Assembly: GCA_030998225.1 (NCBI GenBank)
Contig: JAPYXD010000744.1
Coordinates: forward strand, 806,001-870,000
Source: Diplolepis rosae
Taxonomy: Eukaryota > Arthropoda > Insecta > Hymenoptera > Diplolepididae
DNA: 64,000 nucleotides
Direction of reading: 5' to 3'
Shown here: positions 32,716 through 43,372 of the stretch, in pieces
Layout: the number at the start of each line of letters is the position of its first letter
How positions within the stretch are numbered: position 1 is the stretch's first letter
Notes under the pieces: generated by a model
Seen by the model: only the letters and a program-made list of their open reading frames with translations
Databases searched by the model: none
Told to the model about the DNA's origin: nothing
Translations under genes and position numbers: made by a program

Positions 32716-33761
32716 TGTAACGAGCGACGCTAATTCGCTCGTATTTACGCAAGATGGCAACACCTCTCGAGTTAAGTTTGCGGGAAATTATAAATTTAGT
32801 TACTCCTATCTTTAATCATTTTATTCATTTAATTAATATTTTAATACTAATAAAGATTTATTGTTGGACTTCTGGTGCAAGATATAGAATAGTTTTCAAT
32901 TCACGTTTTGTCCTGGATCAGCTATCTAAAGAAAGGTTATAAAAGTAATTAAATTAGAGATAGAGTTACTAACTCTTGAAAGTTAAACTGAGTTTTCTCA
33001 CGTTTTTTAAATATTTAGTTTATAGTTAAAAGGAGTCGGTGTGACGAGAGGGCTTCAGAGAACCCTGTATGCGCACGTTAGAGTATAAGGACCTTTGTAA
33101 GTCTATTATAAATATTTTGTGCAATAGTTCTAAGTTTACATTAGAGGCAAGTCCGGATATTAGGTTCGAAATAAGCGGCATGTAATAAAAAGCGCTAAGA
33201 AATGAAATCATTATCCATAATTTATCCGAATAGTTTACAGATCTGTCACACTAGGGCTGATAGCGGCGAGACGTAGACCTAAATGTTTAGGTGACATTAA
33301 ATACGAAACGCGAGTTTCGAATAAAGGGTGAGATATGAAGCATTAAGTATTTTTCCTAGAACATATTAGTATACATGAGTACAGGAAGCGAGTCTACCCT
33401 TTTTTCGAATCTGAAACCTTCTGGCCAGCGAGCCTCAATAAGGTATGAGTGGGAGAGCATGTGAGCGCGTAGTTTTGTAAATCGTGTGTGAGTTCAACAA
33501 TCTCAATCCTGATCTCAGTCTTGATTTTACTCGTCTGAGTTGATAATCTCGCCGTCTTGAACTCAGACGTAACTTTGTCAATCCGGACTTAGCCGATTTT
33601 TATTGAATATAAATAATATTGATTAAAGTCAATTTTGAACGAGCCGATAGTTTTCTTTATTTAAAAACATTCATATCTCCCGGTTTATTTCAATAATTTG
33701 ACCGACGCGAACCCACCTATCAACTCCTATCTCTGCTGTCGCACCTGCGCGGCACGTAACA
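32716..33761. mobile_element. Solo LTR F in the PBS of A
   Basis: It begins TGTAACGAGCGACG and ends GGCACGTAACA, with GACA on both sides (32712-32715 and 33762-33765). At 1046 bp with TG...CA ends and no coding region, it reads as a solo LTR. Its end GTAACA, rather than the GTTACA seen in A and C, matches the LTR of E and suggests the same subgroup. Confidence 0.72.
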
Positions 33762-33779
33762 GACACCAAAAAGTTTTCC

Positions 33780-34949
33780 TGTAACGCGCATGTCAAATAT
33801 CGCGCGCGAAACAGTTAAAATTCAAACACTTATTTAAATTTAATGGACCGAACTTCGTTTTACAACAAAGGACTAGGAAGTCCAACTCTCGCGAATGAAC
33901 CGACTTCTCTTTTTGTTTTAATCTTAAAGTGGAAACAATAATATTTATTATCGTACTTTAAATAAAACACAATTATTTACATAGAAATAAAATATAAACT
34001 AAATTTATTAAATATCCTGTAACCACAAGTATTAATTATTAACTAATTCGTTTTAATCTTTTGATCTGCTCGAGCGAAATCGAAAGTGAATAAGACACGA
34101 GCTTCTTGTTCACTGTCAAGACCGAGTCTGTTTTTCTGCTTTCGAAAAAGCACTTATTCGTTTCCTTGCTGTTAAGTCGGCGCGCGCAAGACCCAGGATC
34201 CTTGCCTGTTGGTCCATCCTTCCATGCGCGCGAGAACATCTGTTTTTCGTTACTTTCATACCCACTAGTAAAAACTCAGTGAATACACAAAAGAATAGCG
34301 CGACTACGTACTTGAACCGGGCCCATCTTGACATTCCATAAAAATTCAGACCCTTCGTAGGCGATCGAAGAGGTTAACCCTGAACACGTGTTACGGCTTA
34401 TGTAAACAAATCTCTGCTGCAGTTTTCTGCATGTCGTAAACGCGTCCCTTCCCACGGTTAAAGTGCTTACAAAAATGTATGGTATGTCTATGAATTTCTT
34501 CTCCACTTAAGGACTTTTCTATGAAAAGTCTCTAAGAAGAGAAAGTTTTTCAATAATTTTTACAGAGCTCTGGATTCAAGATGTTCTTAAGAAAAACTAA
34601 GGAATTTATATTTTCTTTTGTATATCCAGTAAGTTTCGATTCATACCTAAATCTAAAATATCCTATGCAAGTAAAATGTAAGATTTGAGAAAAATGAATA
34701 TATGATACATGTAAGATAAATTTAGGAAATACATTTAAACATAACAGGTATGTATTTGGGACGAGATCATCATTCTTCAAAATTTATAATTGTCGATTTG
34801 CCAATATCGCTAGCCAATTCTCTCGCTATTCTATTCCAAACTCGTATGAGTTAGTTTATGCGCGTTTGAATTAAACCGCGCGTTTCCGAATTAATCGTCC
34901 GCGCTCTAGCGTATAAAACGAGCAGCGGAAGGATTCTGCGCTCGTTACA
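33780..34949 (-). repeat. 5' LTR of element A
   Basis: It begins TGTAACGCGCATG and ends CGCTCGTTACA, just before GATA. It contains a 504-bp block (33980-34483) missing from the 3' LTR. Either that copy suffered a deletion or this one an insertion; other LTRs of the array are 1.0-1.2 kb, which favours a deletion in the 3' copy. Confidence 0.88.
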
Positions 34950-34953
34950 GATA

Positions 34954-36107
34954 TGTAACGCGCCGAGTCACTTTTAGCGGGAACTTTTGAATTTCAATAA
35001 TAATAATTTCCAATTGTGAAGACTGGGTGTGAGCTCACCACATCAAAGAGTGGAAACTCACCTTGTCGGAGTGAAATTAATTCGTTGAAATAAGTTTTAC
35101 TTATTTAAAAAGAAAATGAAATCCAAGGTATATTAAATTAATTACACTTAATTAATTTATTGTACACAACAGCTCAAACTACTATATTTATTTAATTCAA
35201 ATATATTATAAACATTAATAACTTTATATTCTTATTAAGATTACAAAGATGATAAGTAACAAAAAAACTCTAAGTCCTTTTCTTTACTTATAGTTTAAAA
35301 CGATCTCGCGCGCGGATCAATCGATCAAGTGGTCCAGATCAATCTGAATCTCTCGCGATGAAGTCTCCTAGGCTTCACCGTCACATGTGTAATTGCGCAC
35401 CCTTTCTGCGTCCTCTCACTAATTAGGTCAAGTGCGACCAGCCAATCAAACTTATTTTTTATCCCTACTTATTAGCATAATTCCTAGATTACTTTCCCTA
35501 CTACTAGATTCCTAGAGCGCACGTGTTTTTCTACATCAAAGTATGCCGCATGAGCTTCATATCACGTCTCACGCATTTCGAATTCGCTAGAAATCCAACT
35601 CGTTAAAATTGATAAGTTGCACAGGAAAATATCCTGTCAAATATAAAACTTGATATGTTTAATTTATTGAACGTTAGTCGCGACAACCAGTCGCCTGGTT
35701 CATTCTTAAATAAACAATTATATGAAACCTTAGGACCTTAGATTAAGTTGGATTTCTACGATGCAAATAATAATTTTTAAGAAGTCTTTGAAGAAAGCCT
35801 ACTACTAACAAAAATAATTACTTCTTAGAAAACTCATAATAATTAAATGAAAGGCTAATCACACTCTTCCCAATCAGCATAATAACTCTCATCCAATGTA
35901 CATAATTATAAACAAGAATGTTATTCATGTCGAGTCACTCTTAAGTCTAGCCAATCTCTTAAAACAAATTTCTTTACTTTATTATTAAAATAAAATAAAA
36001 CAATATTATTTTATTTTAATTTACTTAACCTTTTGATTCTAAGCATAATTTGAAAATTCCCTCCAGTTTAAACGCGCGCTCTGGTGACGAAATCAGCAAT
36101 CGTCACA
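34954..36107 (-). repeat. 3' LTR of element B
   Basis: It begins TGTAACGCGCCGAG and ends AATCGTCACA. It is co-linear with the 5' LTR except for 342 bp (35523-35864) absent there. The deletion junction in the other copy has a 2-base AC microhomology. Confidence 0.92.
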
Positions 36108-36150
36108 CTCCTCCCCTTAGAAAAAGGTCGCTTCCATAGAACGGCCTTTT
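36108..36150 (-). promoter_or_regulatory. Polypurine tract and adjacent hairpin of B
   Basis: On the minus strand CTAAGGGGAGGAG abuts the LTR. A hairpin with arms AAAAGGTCGCTTC and GAACGGCCTTTT (plus-strand words) lies next to it. Confidence 0.72.
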
Positions 36151-37116
36151 CCAAACTTAAGATTTGTTTTATGTTTCGTCTACTGTGGAAATGTCAACAT
36201 AACCTCATATCCAATTAATGAACGTTGGTGACATGCAAAAAAAAATCTTGATATCCTTTTGGTAAGTATTCAGTTCCAAATATTATTCATCTATTCTTTG
36301 GACCCTTCATTTTGAATTCATTTATTGTACCTATTTTTAATATATTTAAAGCTTACACCTTATCTCTCTATATACCTAGTAAACGTAACAGATGAATTGA
36401 CACAAAAATTTACATTATTACTTTTACATTTATTTATTTATTTTTTAAAATTTTTATTATTTTTATTTTATTTTATTTATATATATATATTTTGTTGAAT
36501 TAATATTATATTAAATTTCAAGAGTGTTGCTCGAGATCCGATGTTTTATCCTCCAAAATCATGACATGTAGTTCTCAGCTAATTACAAGCAAATTAAAAA
36601 CTATTAAAATAATAATTTTATTTATATGGAATAAATATACATAGCTATCAGTGTCCCATGGTACAGGGTATCCACCCAGGAGGAAAAAGAACACTGTTTT
36701 CTAATTATTTATTTTCATTAATTCTTTTTTAAAACTCAATTAAATTTTAACTTTACAAAAATCATTCATAAAATATTCTTAATTATAAATATTCATCTAT
36801 ATTGTCTCAATTAACCTGTTACTTTACAGTGACATAACTTCTAAAAGGTAATGAACGTGCACTCTTTCACAACTGAAATAAATCCACAAGTGACGTCCGC
36901 ACACATGGATGCAATGTCATCCACCCTGACCTACGACACTCAACTGCTCAATACTATTAAGACTAAGTATTCATTTTGCTTTTTACTCACATCTGTGATT
37001 ATTATATTTATATATAAATGGAAAACACGTTCATACTTAAATTACTGAAATATTTAACACTTTACGTAAAACGAAAATAAGCGTGTCTTACGCGATTCAT
37101 ATGTACTACCTTAATT
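36151..37116 (-). other. 3' untranslated region of B
   Basis: About 1 kb of AT-rich sequence lies between the integrase stop and the polypurine tract. No gene is seen; an open frame at 36851-37048 has no recognisable content. Confidence 0.6.
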
Positions 37117-38001
37117 TCAGTTGGAGAATTGTACTTCTAAATTTACTCCATTCAAAATTTTATTAATCTTATAAGGACCCTCATAATAGTCATCAAGTTT
37201 ATTATTGCGATTTTCAATTAAAATCATTACATGCTCTCCTACTTGAAAATTTTTGTCATTCAGTTTAAGATCGTAATATTTTTTACAGCGTTGCTTTGCA
37301 GCTTCGAGTCTGGCTGCACACGTAGATTCGATCTCTGTGATTCGATTCAATAATTCATCGACCATTTCTATATACGTCAAGGGTACATTTTCATCAGCGA
37401 ACTCTGAAGGAAAACGAACTTTGCGTCCGAAAACAGCCTCATGTGGGGTAATTCCTGTTGATTCATGGACCGAAGTGTTAAAGGAAAACATGGCATAAGG
37501 CAACCATTGGTCCCATGTAACTTTAGTGCTATAATGACGTAAGTACTCTACGAAAGTATGATGACTTCTTTCTAACGCGCCTAATGATTGAGGATGATAT
37601 GCACTTGAGTAATATTGTTTAATTTTGAATAATACTGCAAAGCTATTCATAAGTCGACTAGTGAACTGACTACCCTGATCGGTTTGAATAATTTCAGGAC
37701 AACCAAAGACGCAAATTATATTTTCTGCTATGGCTACAGCTACATGTGGAGCGTCTGTCTTTGATAATGGAATAGCACCGGAGTATTTGGTAAGACAGTC
37801 TTGCCATGTAAGAATATGTGTATTCCCGGATTCTGTACGTGTTAAAGGTCCTACTAAATCAATTTGAATCTTTTCAAGAACTCTTTTTGGAGTATCTGTA
37901 ATTTTCAAAGGTAATTTAATCGCTTGTCTTTTTAACTTTTTCTTTGGCACGAATCGCATGAACGAACATACTCGCGTATATCTTCTCGCATCCCTTTCCA
38001 A
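37117..38001 (-). CDS. Element B integrase core and C-terminus
   Basis: This Gypsy integrase joins the element cDNA to chromosomal DNA. The DDE triad is visible as D48 (in QIDLVG), D108 (in QTDQGS) and E144 (in ALERSHH), with 35 residues between the second and third. A GPY-type module follows at about residues 275-277 (YEGPYKI). The first 20 residues are probably not native. The HHCC zinc finger belongs to the preceding frame (37932-41660), and the two frames overlap by 70 bases. An A-run at about 37940 marks a single-base frame difference, either a mutation or an assembly error. In E the finger and core are in one frame, which shows the native arrangement. Confidence 0.87.
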   Translation of the reverse strand: MERDARRYTRVCSFMRFVPKKKLKRQAIKLPLKITDTPKRVLEKIQIDLVGPLTRTESGNTHILTWQDCLTKYSGAIPLSKTDAPHVAVAIAENIICVFGCPEIIQTDQGSQFTSRLMNSFAVLFKIKQYYSSAYHPQSLGALERSHHTFVEYLRHYSTKVTWDQWLPYAMFSFNTSVHESTGITPHEAVFGRKVRFPSEFADENVPLTYIEMVDELLNRITEIESTCAARLEAAKQRCKKYYDLKLNDKNFQVGEHVMILIENRNNKLDDYYEGPYKINKILNGVNLEVQFSN

Positions 38002-41000
38002 TGGAAACGTTCACGAACGCGTTCATGTGTCTTACTTTCACCTTTATGCCCGGCCATTGTCGAATCATGGCATTCTTGAATAATTCTCAATCTGTCTTTC
38101 TCGTTTGGAGTTATTACTTCACCATTGCAAATACATATCTCAAATCCACCATTATTGAAATAAGTCCTAATTATTTGTTCAATTACATTCCAAGGCACGC
38201 TGTCTAACCCGTTACCTTTTCTTGATACGCTTATGCTTTTTAGATTCATAGATTCCATAGCTTCTCGCAATGTAGATATAGCTAATTCTATATTTTTCGC
38301 ATATACTTTAGGATCATAAGTTTCCTTTACAAAAAGATTAAAAATAAATCGTTTATTTTCTTTTACAGATGTTACCAGCCCCAATTCAGGATTTGTTTCA
38401 CGGATATCAGACAATTTTATCAAGGAATTGTCCATAAGTTCACGACCTACCGGCGTTGTTAAGACACCGTCGCAAGAAACAAAATTCATCAGGTGATCGT
38501 TTCTCAAATATAATTTATCATTACTAGACTTAAATAAGGTTTTGAGAATAATATTTCCTTTTTTTTGTTTTGCGCTCAGGACGGACTTCGCAACAACGGA
38601 CTCGCAGTCTTCGATTCGGATTCTTTTTACTGCAGGTTCACATTCCACTGGAAAATCTCTACTCTTTACCAAATTTCCCCAAGTTCCCTTTAAACTCGTC
38701 ATTTCTGTGTCGTCAATGTCATCGCTATCAAGACTCTCGCTGATAGCGCCGTAAAACTCTGCCTCTTGTCTACCGTGCCTACAATAGACGACAGAGTGCG
38801 ATGCACTGACTTGTTCACCGTGCCTACAATGAACAGAGCTCAGTGCACCACCGCATCCCAGCGGTTCCTCTATGTGGTTGGCCATTCCACGTTCATCTCT
38901 CTCCATACTGTCTGCTAGGGGTAGGATCCGTCCCCCCGCCGTCGACTCTCGTGATAGACCTAAGGATCTCGAGGAAGCAATCGCCCTGTCTGGCTCCGTG
39001 ATCCCGTGATTGATCCGGTCTACCGAATCCTCTCTCTCTCTCTTTTCAAGAAGGTGGGAGACATCATTTCTGACTGCCTCCGCATCCCTTAACACAACCC
39101 TGCGCTGCCCAGCGCATTTCTCTCTGTCAAGGTCCAATCTTCGCACAAGTTCTCCACCCTCCCGATGAGAAGGCTGGACATCTGTGTTACAGGATGACGC
39201 GGCCCTACCCTTCCTTGGCGCCTCGGATGGCAATGACACCCGCCTCCCATAACCAGTGTCGTCATGACAATCTCCATCAACGAGGTTAGTGCATTCCTTT
39301 TGTTTTCGAAAAGGTAGATTTTGACCTTGATCGGGTCGTGGTAAGAGACTCACAGTCCCGTCACTCTCAGTCTCGTCACTCTCTTCACAATCTATACTAG
39401 TTTTCCTTCCAAATTCATTACTCAAATTTGTGAAAACTCTTTCAACCGAATACTCATGAATACAAGTATCATTGTAAACATTCAATTCGTCTGTCTTAGT
39501 TAAATCAACTTCTTTACTACTTGAATTGTCTATTGGATTTCTAGAAAGCGCGTCTGCGTTGGCATTCACCCGTCCTGGCTTATAGACTACTTCATAATCA
39601 TACTCTTGGAGTTTGATTTTCCACCTAGCTAATCTAGAACCCACTGTAGGATCTTTCAAATTTAACAACCAAATTAAAGGTCGATGGTCTGTTACCAGTG
39701 TAAATCTTTGACCATAAATATAAGGGCGAAACTGTTTTATTGCAAAAATTATAGCTAACAATTCCTTTTCGGTGGTCGTATAGTTAAGTTCTGCATTATT
39801 CAAAGTACATGAAGCATAAGATATTGGTAAATCTTGTCCTATGGGCCCTTGACTCAAAATGGCACCGAGAGCAAAGTTACTACTATCTGTTGTTACTACA
39901 AATGGCTTAGAAAAATCTGGGTATTGTAACAAAGGTCCTGAACATAAAATTTCCTTCATTCTATCGAAAGCTAATTGTGCTTCATCCGTCCAATGAAATT
40001 TAATATTCTTTTTTAACAATTTTGTTAATGGTTTGGCTATTAATGCGAATTCGGGAATAAAGCGTCTATAATAACCTGCTAAACCCAGGAACTGTTTAAT
40101 ATTTTTACGGTTTGTAGGTCTCGGAAATTTTTCAACTGCTTCTACCTTCTTGGAATCAGGTTTAACCCCCTTTTCAGTTATTACGTGACCTAAGTAACCT
40201 ATTTCTTTACAAAGAAATCGACATTTTTCAGGCTGTAGAACTAAGCCAGCTGTCTTGAGACGACCCAGCAACTTTTCGAGCTTTTCCTGGTGCTCTTTCA
40301 GGGATTTAGCATAAATAACTATGTCGTCCATATAAACGAACAATTCTACACCCTGTAATCCTGAAAGAACCCTATCCATGACCCTCTGAAAACTTGCGGG
40401 TGCATTCTTTAACCCGAACGGCATTCTGACAAACTCAAAATGGCCAAAAGGTGTTGAAAAAGCTGTTTTGTGCCTATCTTTAAACTCAACCTCAATCTGA
40501 TGGAATCCGGAAGCCAGATCCAGTACCGTGAAGTACTTTGCTCCACCCAACTGGTCCAATATATCAGTAATATTAGGCAGTGGGTAAGCGTCGCCCACAG
40601 TTTTCTCGTTAAGCAAACGGTAATCAATTACCATTCGCCAACGTCTATTTCCCTGTGCATCTGGCTTCTTAGGAACCACCCATACTGGGGAGTTATAAGG
40701 GGAGTCTGAATTTTGAATCCTTCCGTCGTCATAAAGAGATTTACATTCTTGACCTACAAATTCTGAATGAATTTTAGGCAATCTATGATTTTGCTTTTTT
40801 ATTGGATTATCATTAATCGTATTTATGCTATGTTTTAGAACATTTGTGCTACCTAGCTTATCACCTTTTAAGAAAAACTGATAAGGAAATTTACTTGTGA
40901 TTTTAAATAAACTCTTTTTTTCTTCCAAATTCAAATTTGTCAAATCAAGTGTAGCTATTAATTCATTATGCCTATTCGCTGTCAAACTTACTGAGCGTGT

Positions 41001-41660
41001 ATTACCATGAGCCTTTTTTTCGGTTCTTGGAGATGGTTCAACAAGTTTAAATTCTTCTACCTCCACCGGTGGTATTGATATTTCAATATCCTGAGTGGAC
41101 GTATTTATACAATAAACCTGAATATTTCCATCCCTTATTGCGACTAAACTTTCTCCTAAGTATACGCCAGACCCTGTAGGGATTTTTGACAAGTAACCTA
41201 TATTTAAATCTGTTGTTTTTGCTGCAATAGTAACTAACTGCTTAGTTCTAGCTTTTAATTTTAATGTTACTCCTTTCCTTTTATTAGATATAGGAAAATT
41301 ACCTAACTGACTTTGAATTTTATTTTCTTTAAGGTTTATTACAGAATCAGATAAAAAGGGCATCCCTACCATTCCGTCGAACTCTATTGGAAAAGTGTGA
41401 GGAACCACTTGAAAAGGAACTGCTTCGCCATTCATTATTATTTTAGTCTGTCCTTGTGTTTTTACACCATGTTCATTAATACCGAATAAAATATATTTAA
41501 TTTCAGAATCAATTGGAATATTCGTTTTAATTATATTTTTCTTAATTAAGTTGAGTTCCGCTCCTGTATCAATAATAAATTTACCAGTTTCGTTCTTGAA
41601 ATCTATACTTTTCAGTTTCACACTTGGTGAAGCTTTTTTGTTTTCTGACTTAATATTCAA
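37932..41660 (-). CDS. Element B pol: protease, RT, RNase H, macro-like domain, HHCC
   Basis: This is a 1242-residue polyprotein. The retropepsin site DTGA is at 31-34. RT spans about 315-490, with YMDD at 443-446. RNase H spans about 585-705 (D592, E633, D658), ending NADALSRNP. A linker of about 330 residues (712-1045), rich in Arg, Glu, Asp and Ser, leads to an extra globular domain at about 1050-1180. That domain shows the macro-domain pattern: NFVSCDG, then GLVTSVK and RFIFNLFVKE strands, a long helix, then SRKGNGLD with Asp at 1153 followed by PW, and a final helix and strand. The HHCC integrase finger ends the frame (H1198, H1205, C1235, C1238). Pol lies in the -1 frame relative to gag, so frameshifting is needed. 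The role of the macro-like domain is inferred to be binding or removal of ADP-ribose. Confidence 0.9.
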   Translation of the reverse strand: MNIKSENKKASPSVKLKSIDFKNETGKFIIDTGAELNLIKKNIIKTNIPIDSEIKYILFGINEHGVKTQGQTKIIMNGEAVPFQVVPHTFPIEFDGMVGMPFLSDSVINLKENKIQSQLGNFPISNKRKGVTLKLKARTKQLVTIAAKTTDLNIGYLSKIPTGSGVYLGESLVAIRDGNIQVYCINTSTQDIEISIPPVEVEEFKLVEPSPRTEKKAHGNTRSVSLTANRHNELIATLDLTNLNLEEKKSLFKITSKFPYQFFLKGDKLGSTNVLKHSINTINDNPIKKQNHRLPKIHSEFVGQECKSLYDDGRIQNSDSPYNSPVWVVPKKPDAQGNRRWRMVIDYRLLNEKTVGDAYPLPNITDILDQLGGAKYFTVLDLASGFHQIEVEFKDRHKTAFSTPFGHFEFVRMPFGLKNAPASFQRVMDRVLSGLQGVELFVYMDDIVIYAKSLKEHQEKLEKLLGRLKTAGLVLQPEKCRFLCKEIGYLGHVITEKGVKPDSKKVEAVEKFPRPTNRKNIKQFLGLAGYYRRFIPEFALIAKPLTKLLKKNIKFHWTDEAQLAFDRMKEILCSGPLLQYPDFSKPFVVTTDSSNFALGAILSQGPIGQDLPISYASCTLNNAELNYTTTEKELLAIIFAIKQFRPYIYGQRFTLVTDHRPLIWLLNLKDPTVGSRLARWKIKLQEYDYEVVYKPGRVNANADALSRNPIDNSSSKEVDLTKTDELNVYNDTCIHEYSVERVFTNLSNEFGRKTSIDCEESDETESDGTVSLLPRPDQGQNLPFRKQKECTNLVDGDCHDDTGYGRRVSLPSEAPRKGRAASSCNTDVQPSHREGGELVRRLDLDREKCAGQRRVVLRDAEAVRNDVSHLLEKREREDSVDRINHGITEPDRAIASSRSLGLSRESTAGGRILPLADSMERDERGMANHIEEPLGCGGALSSVHCRHGEQVSASHSVVYCRHGRQEAEFYGAISESLDSDDIDDTEMTSLKGTWGNLVKSRDFPVECEPAVKRIRIEDCESVVAKSVLSAKQKKGNIILKTLFKSSNDKLYLRNDHLMNFVSCDGVLTTPVGRELMDNSLIKLSDIRETNPELGLVTSVKENKRFIFNLFVKETYDPKVYAKNIELAISTLREAMESMNLKSISVSRKGNGLDSVPWNVIEQIIRTYFNNGGFEICICNGEVITPNEKDRLRIIQECHDSTMAGHKGESKTHERVRERFHWKGMREDIREYVRSCDSCQRKS

Positions 41661-43183
41661 AATAAATCGTTTAAGTGGTGCTCCTTGAAGAAAAAGCTCA
41701 TCATCGCACCATCTTGATTAACTAACCACTCGTTTAAAGTAGTATTCTTTTGAGCACGCGATTCTTCTTCTTTTCTGTGACGTTTTCTACACCCTTCAAC
41801 TAAGTGCCCGCTTATTTTACAAAAATTACAGAACATTTTTGTATTGCACTTTGTTTCACGGCAATTTCGAGCTAAATGTCCAGACTTTTGACAATTATAA
41901 CAAATTGGTACTTCTTTATTCTCATCCGGACATTCCCTAGCTAAATGGCCCGGCTTTTTGCAAGCATAACAAATAATATTATCATTGCTAATCACGCGTA
42001 AACAACCCTTTGCTAAATGACCTATTTCACCACAACGCTCGCAATCTCCTACCAATCCTGATTTTTTCGAATTTCCACTATCACGGTTATCCTTATTTTT
42101 TACGTTTCGTTTTCCGTGATCTCGTTCATAATTTATGTTTTTACCTCGATGATTCACACTATTGACCTTTTCACCCCCAATTTTTCGTGCTCTCGCACTT
42201 GCGTGGTAAGGTCGGAATCTGTCCTGATGATTCCCTAATTTTTTTGATAAATGATCCTGATGTTTTTGATCTACTACGGTACTTTCCACATCTTTTCTAT
42301 TTAATCCGATTTCAAATTCGACTTCCCACTCCGCAGCCCTAGCGAAATTAATTGCTTCCTGTAAGGTATTTGGTCTCCCTACTTCAACTCGAACAACCAA
42401 ATCACGTTTCAAACCTATCACAATATTCTCACAGGCCGTATCCCGAACCGATTTAATCATAATTTTCCTTGCTTCTTGAGAATTCTTTTCTTCGATCAGC
42501 TCAATAAGACATGTTAGAATTTTTCCCACTCTAGTCCCGTATTCTAACACATTTTCATGTTCTCGCTGCGCAACAGTAGCCAAAGCAGTATTCAATTGAG
42601 AAATGCTTCTATGTTCAGTAAATACATCTTTTAAATGTTTAAGTAAATCTTCTAATGAATGGATATCCCGATCCTGAATGGAATCATATGCATTACCTAT
42701 TATTCTTGTCCGAACCATAAGAAATAAACTATGTCGAAGCTTAGAAGAAATTGAATTCCTTGCATAAAGACAATCATTTATAAACCTTCTCACAGGCATA
42801 TTTCGTCCATCAAAGAATTTAGGCAAAAATTCAAGAGCAGCTTTAAAAGGAATCGGATCGTCAGGCTCAACCGGTGTCAGGTAAATGCCTGAACTAGTTG
42901 CGCTAGAAGATATACTATCGTTTCTGCTTCCGCGGATTTCAGTCAAATGTAACGCAGGAATTTCATGTGAGCTTCCAGCTCGCTCAAAGTCGAACGAATT
43001 ATTTGCACCTGTTAAATTATTATCATTATTTTGCAAAGTCTCTACCGGTAATGTATTTTCAATATTTCTAGACATTGTTGATTCGTTCATATTTACTGTA
43101 ATTTCTCTTTCGGAAGATCGATTTACGATACTACCATGACCTCTGCTCGATGATTTTCCACGAGTCGACCTAGTACGCCTCAT
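41657..43183 (-). CDS. Element B gag polyprotein
   Basis: This 508-residue Gypsy gag forms the particle shell and binds the RNA. A basic, Ser/Arg-rich N-terminus is followed by a capsid-type helical domain from about 100 to 290 (starting IPFKAALEFLPKFFDG). A basic linker leads to four CCHC zinc knuckles at about 381-394, 405-418, 428-441 and 452-465. The fourth has the sequence CNFCKISGH. The start MRRTRSTRGK is the first ATG of the frame and lies next to the AT-rich junction with E. Its stop overlaps the first pol ATG by four bases, but pol is probably reached by -1 slippage upstream. The frame is intact. Confidence 0.9.
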   Translation of the reverse strand: MRRTRSTRGKSSSRGHGSIVNRSSEREITVNMNESTMSRNIENTLPVETLQNNDNNLTGANNSFDFERAGSSHEIPALHLTEIRGSRNDSISSSATSSGIYLTPVEPDDPIPFKAALEFLPKFFDGRNMPVRRFINDCLYARNSISSKLRHSLFLMVRTRIIGNAYDSIQDRDIHSLEDLLKHLKDVFTEHRSISQLNTALATVAQREHENVLEYGTRVGKILTCLIELIEEKNSQEARKIMIKSVRDTACENIVIGLKRDLVVRVEVGRPNTLQEAINFARAAEWEVEFEIGLNRKDVESTVVDQKHQDHLSKKLGNHQDRFRPYHASARARKIGGEKVNSVNHRGKNINYERDHGKRNVKNKDNRDSGNSKKSGLVGDCERCGEIGHLAKGCLRVISNDNIICYACKKPGHLARECPDENKEVPICYNCQKSGHLARNCRETKCNTKMFCNFCKISGHLVEGCRKRHRKEEESRAQKNTTLNEWLVNQDGAMMSFFFKEHHLNDLF

Positions 43184-43214
43184 TTTTATTAGTTTGTCTA
43201 ACTTTACTTATTTC

Positions 43215-43267
<53 letters not shown>

Positions 43268-43372
43268 ATTATTATTTTGAAGAGATAATCTTAAACTAAA
43301 ATATACTTTATTTTATTATATATATATTTTTTTTTCATTTAAAATAATTTTATAACTAAAGAGATTGGCATT
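43184..43372. other. Junction of B and E across an (AT)n run
   Basis: B reads out of gag into about 30 bp of leader, then an (AT)n microsatellite (about 43217-43265). E begins at or shortly after it. The leader of B and the 5' LTR, PBS and leader of E, which should lie here, are missing. Confidence 0.65.

Larger units (their letters stand above)
14891..34949 (-). mobile_element. Gypsy element A, degraded and multiply interrupted
   Basis: This minus-strand Ty3/Gypsy element has its 3' LTR at 14891-15509 and 5' LTR at 33780-34949, flanked by GATA on both sides. The order from its 5' end is PBS remnant, gag in two parts, protease, RT/RNase H fragments, linker and integrase fragments. Later insertions inside it are solo LTR F, the hAT-like fold-back at 29629-31644, the 4.65-kb element at 23400-28048, and composite LTR G at 16248-20392. 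With these removed it is about 11-12 kb. Stop codons, frameshifts and deletions, including loss of the extra domain seen in B, make it the oldest full element of the array. Confidence 0.85.

Noticed and set aside
38542..40709. Open frames antisense to pol of B (for example 38542-38754, 40470-40709)
   Set aside because: Shadows of the conserved pol frame.
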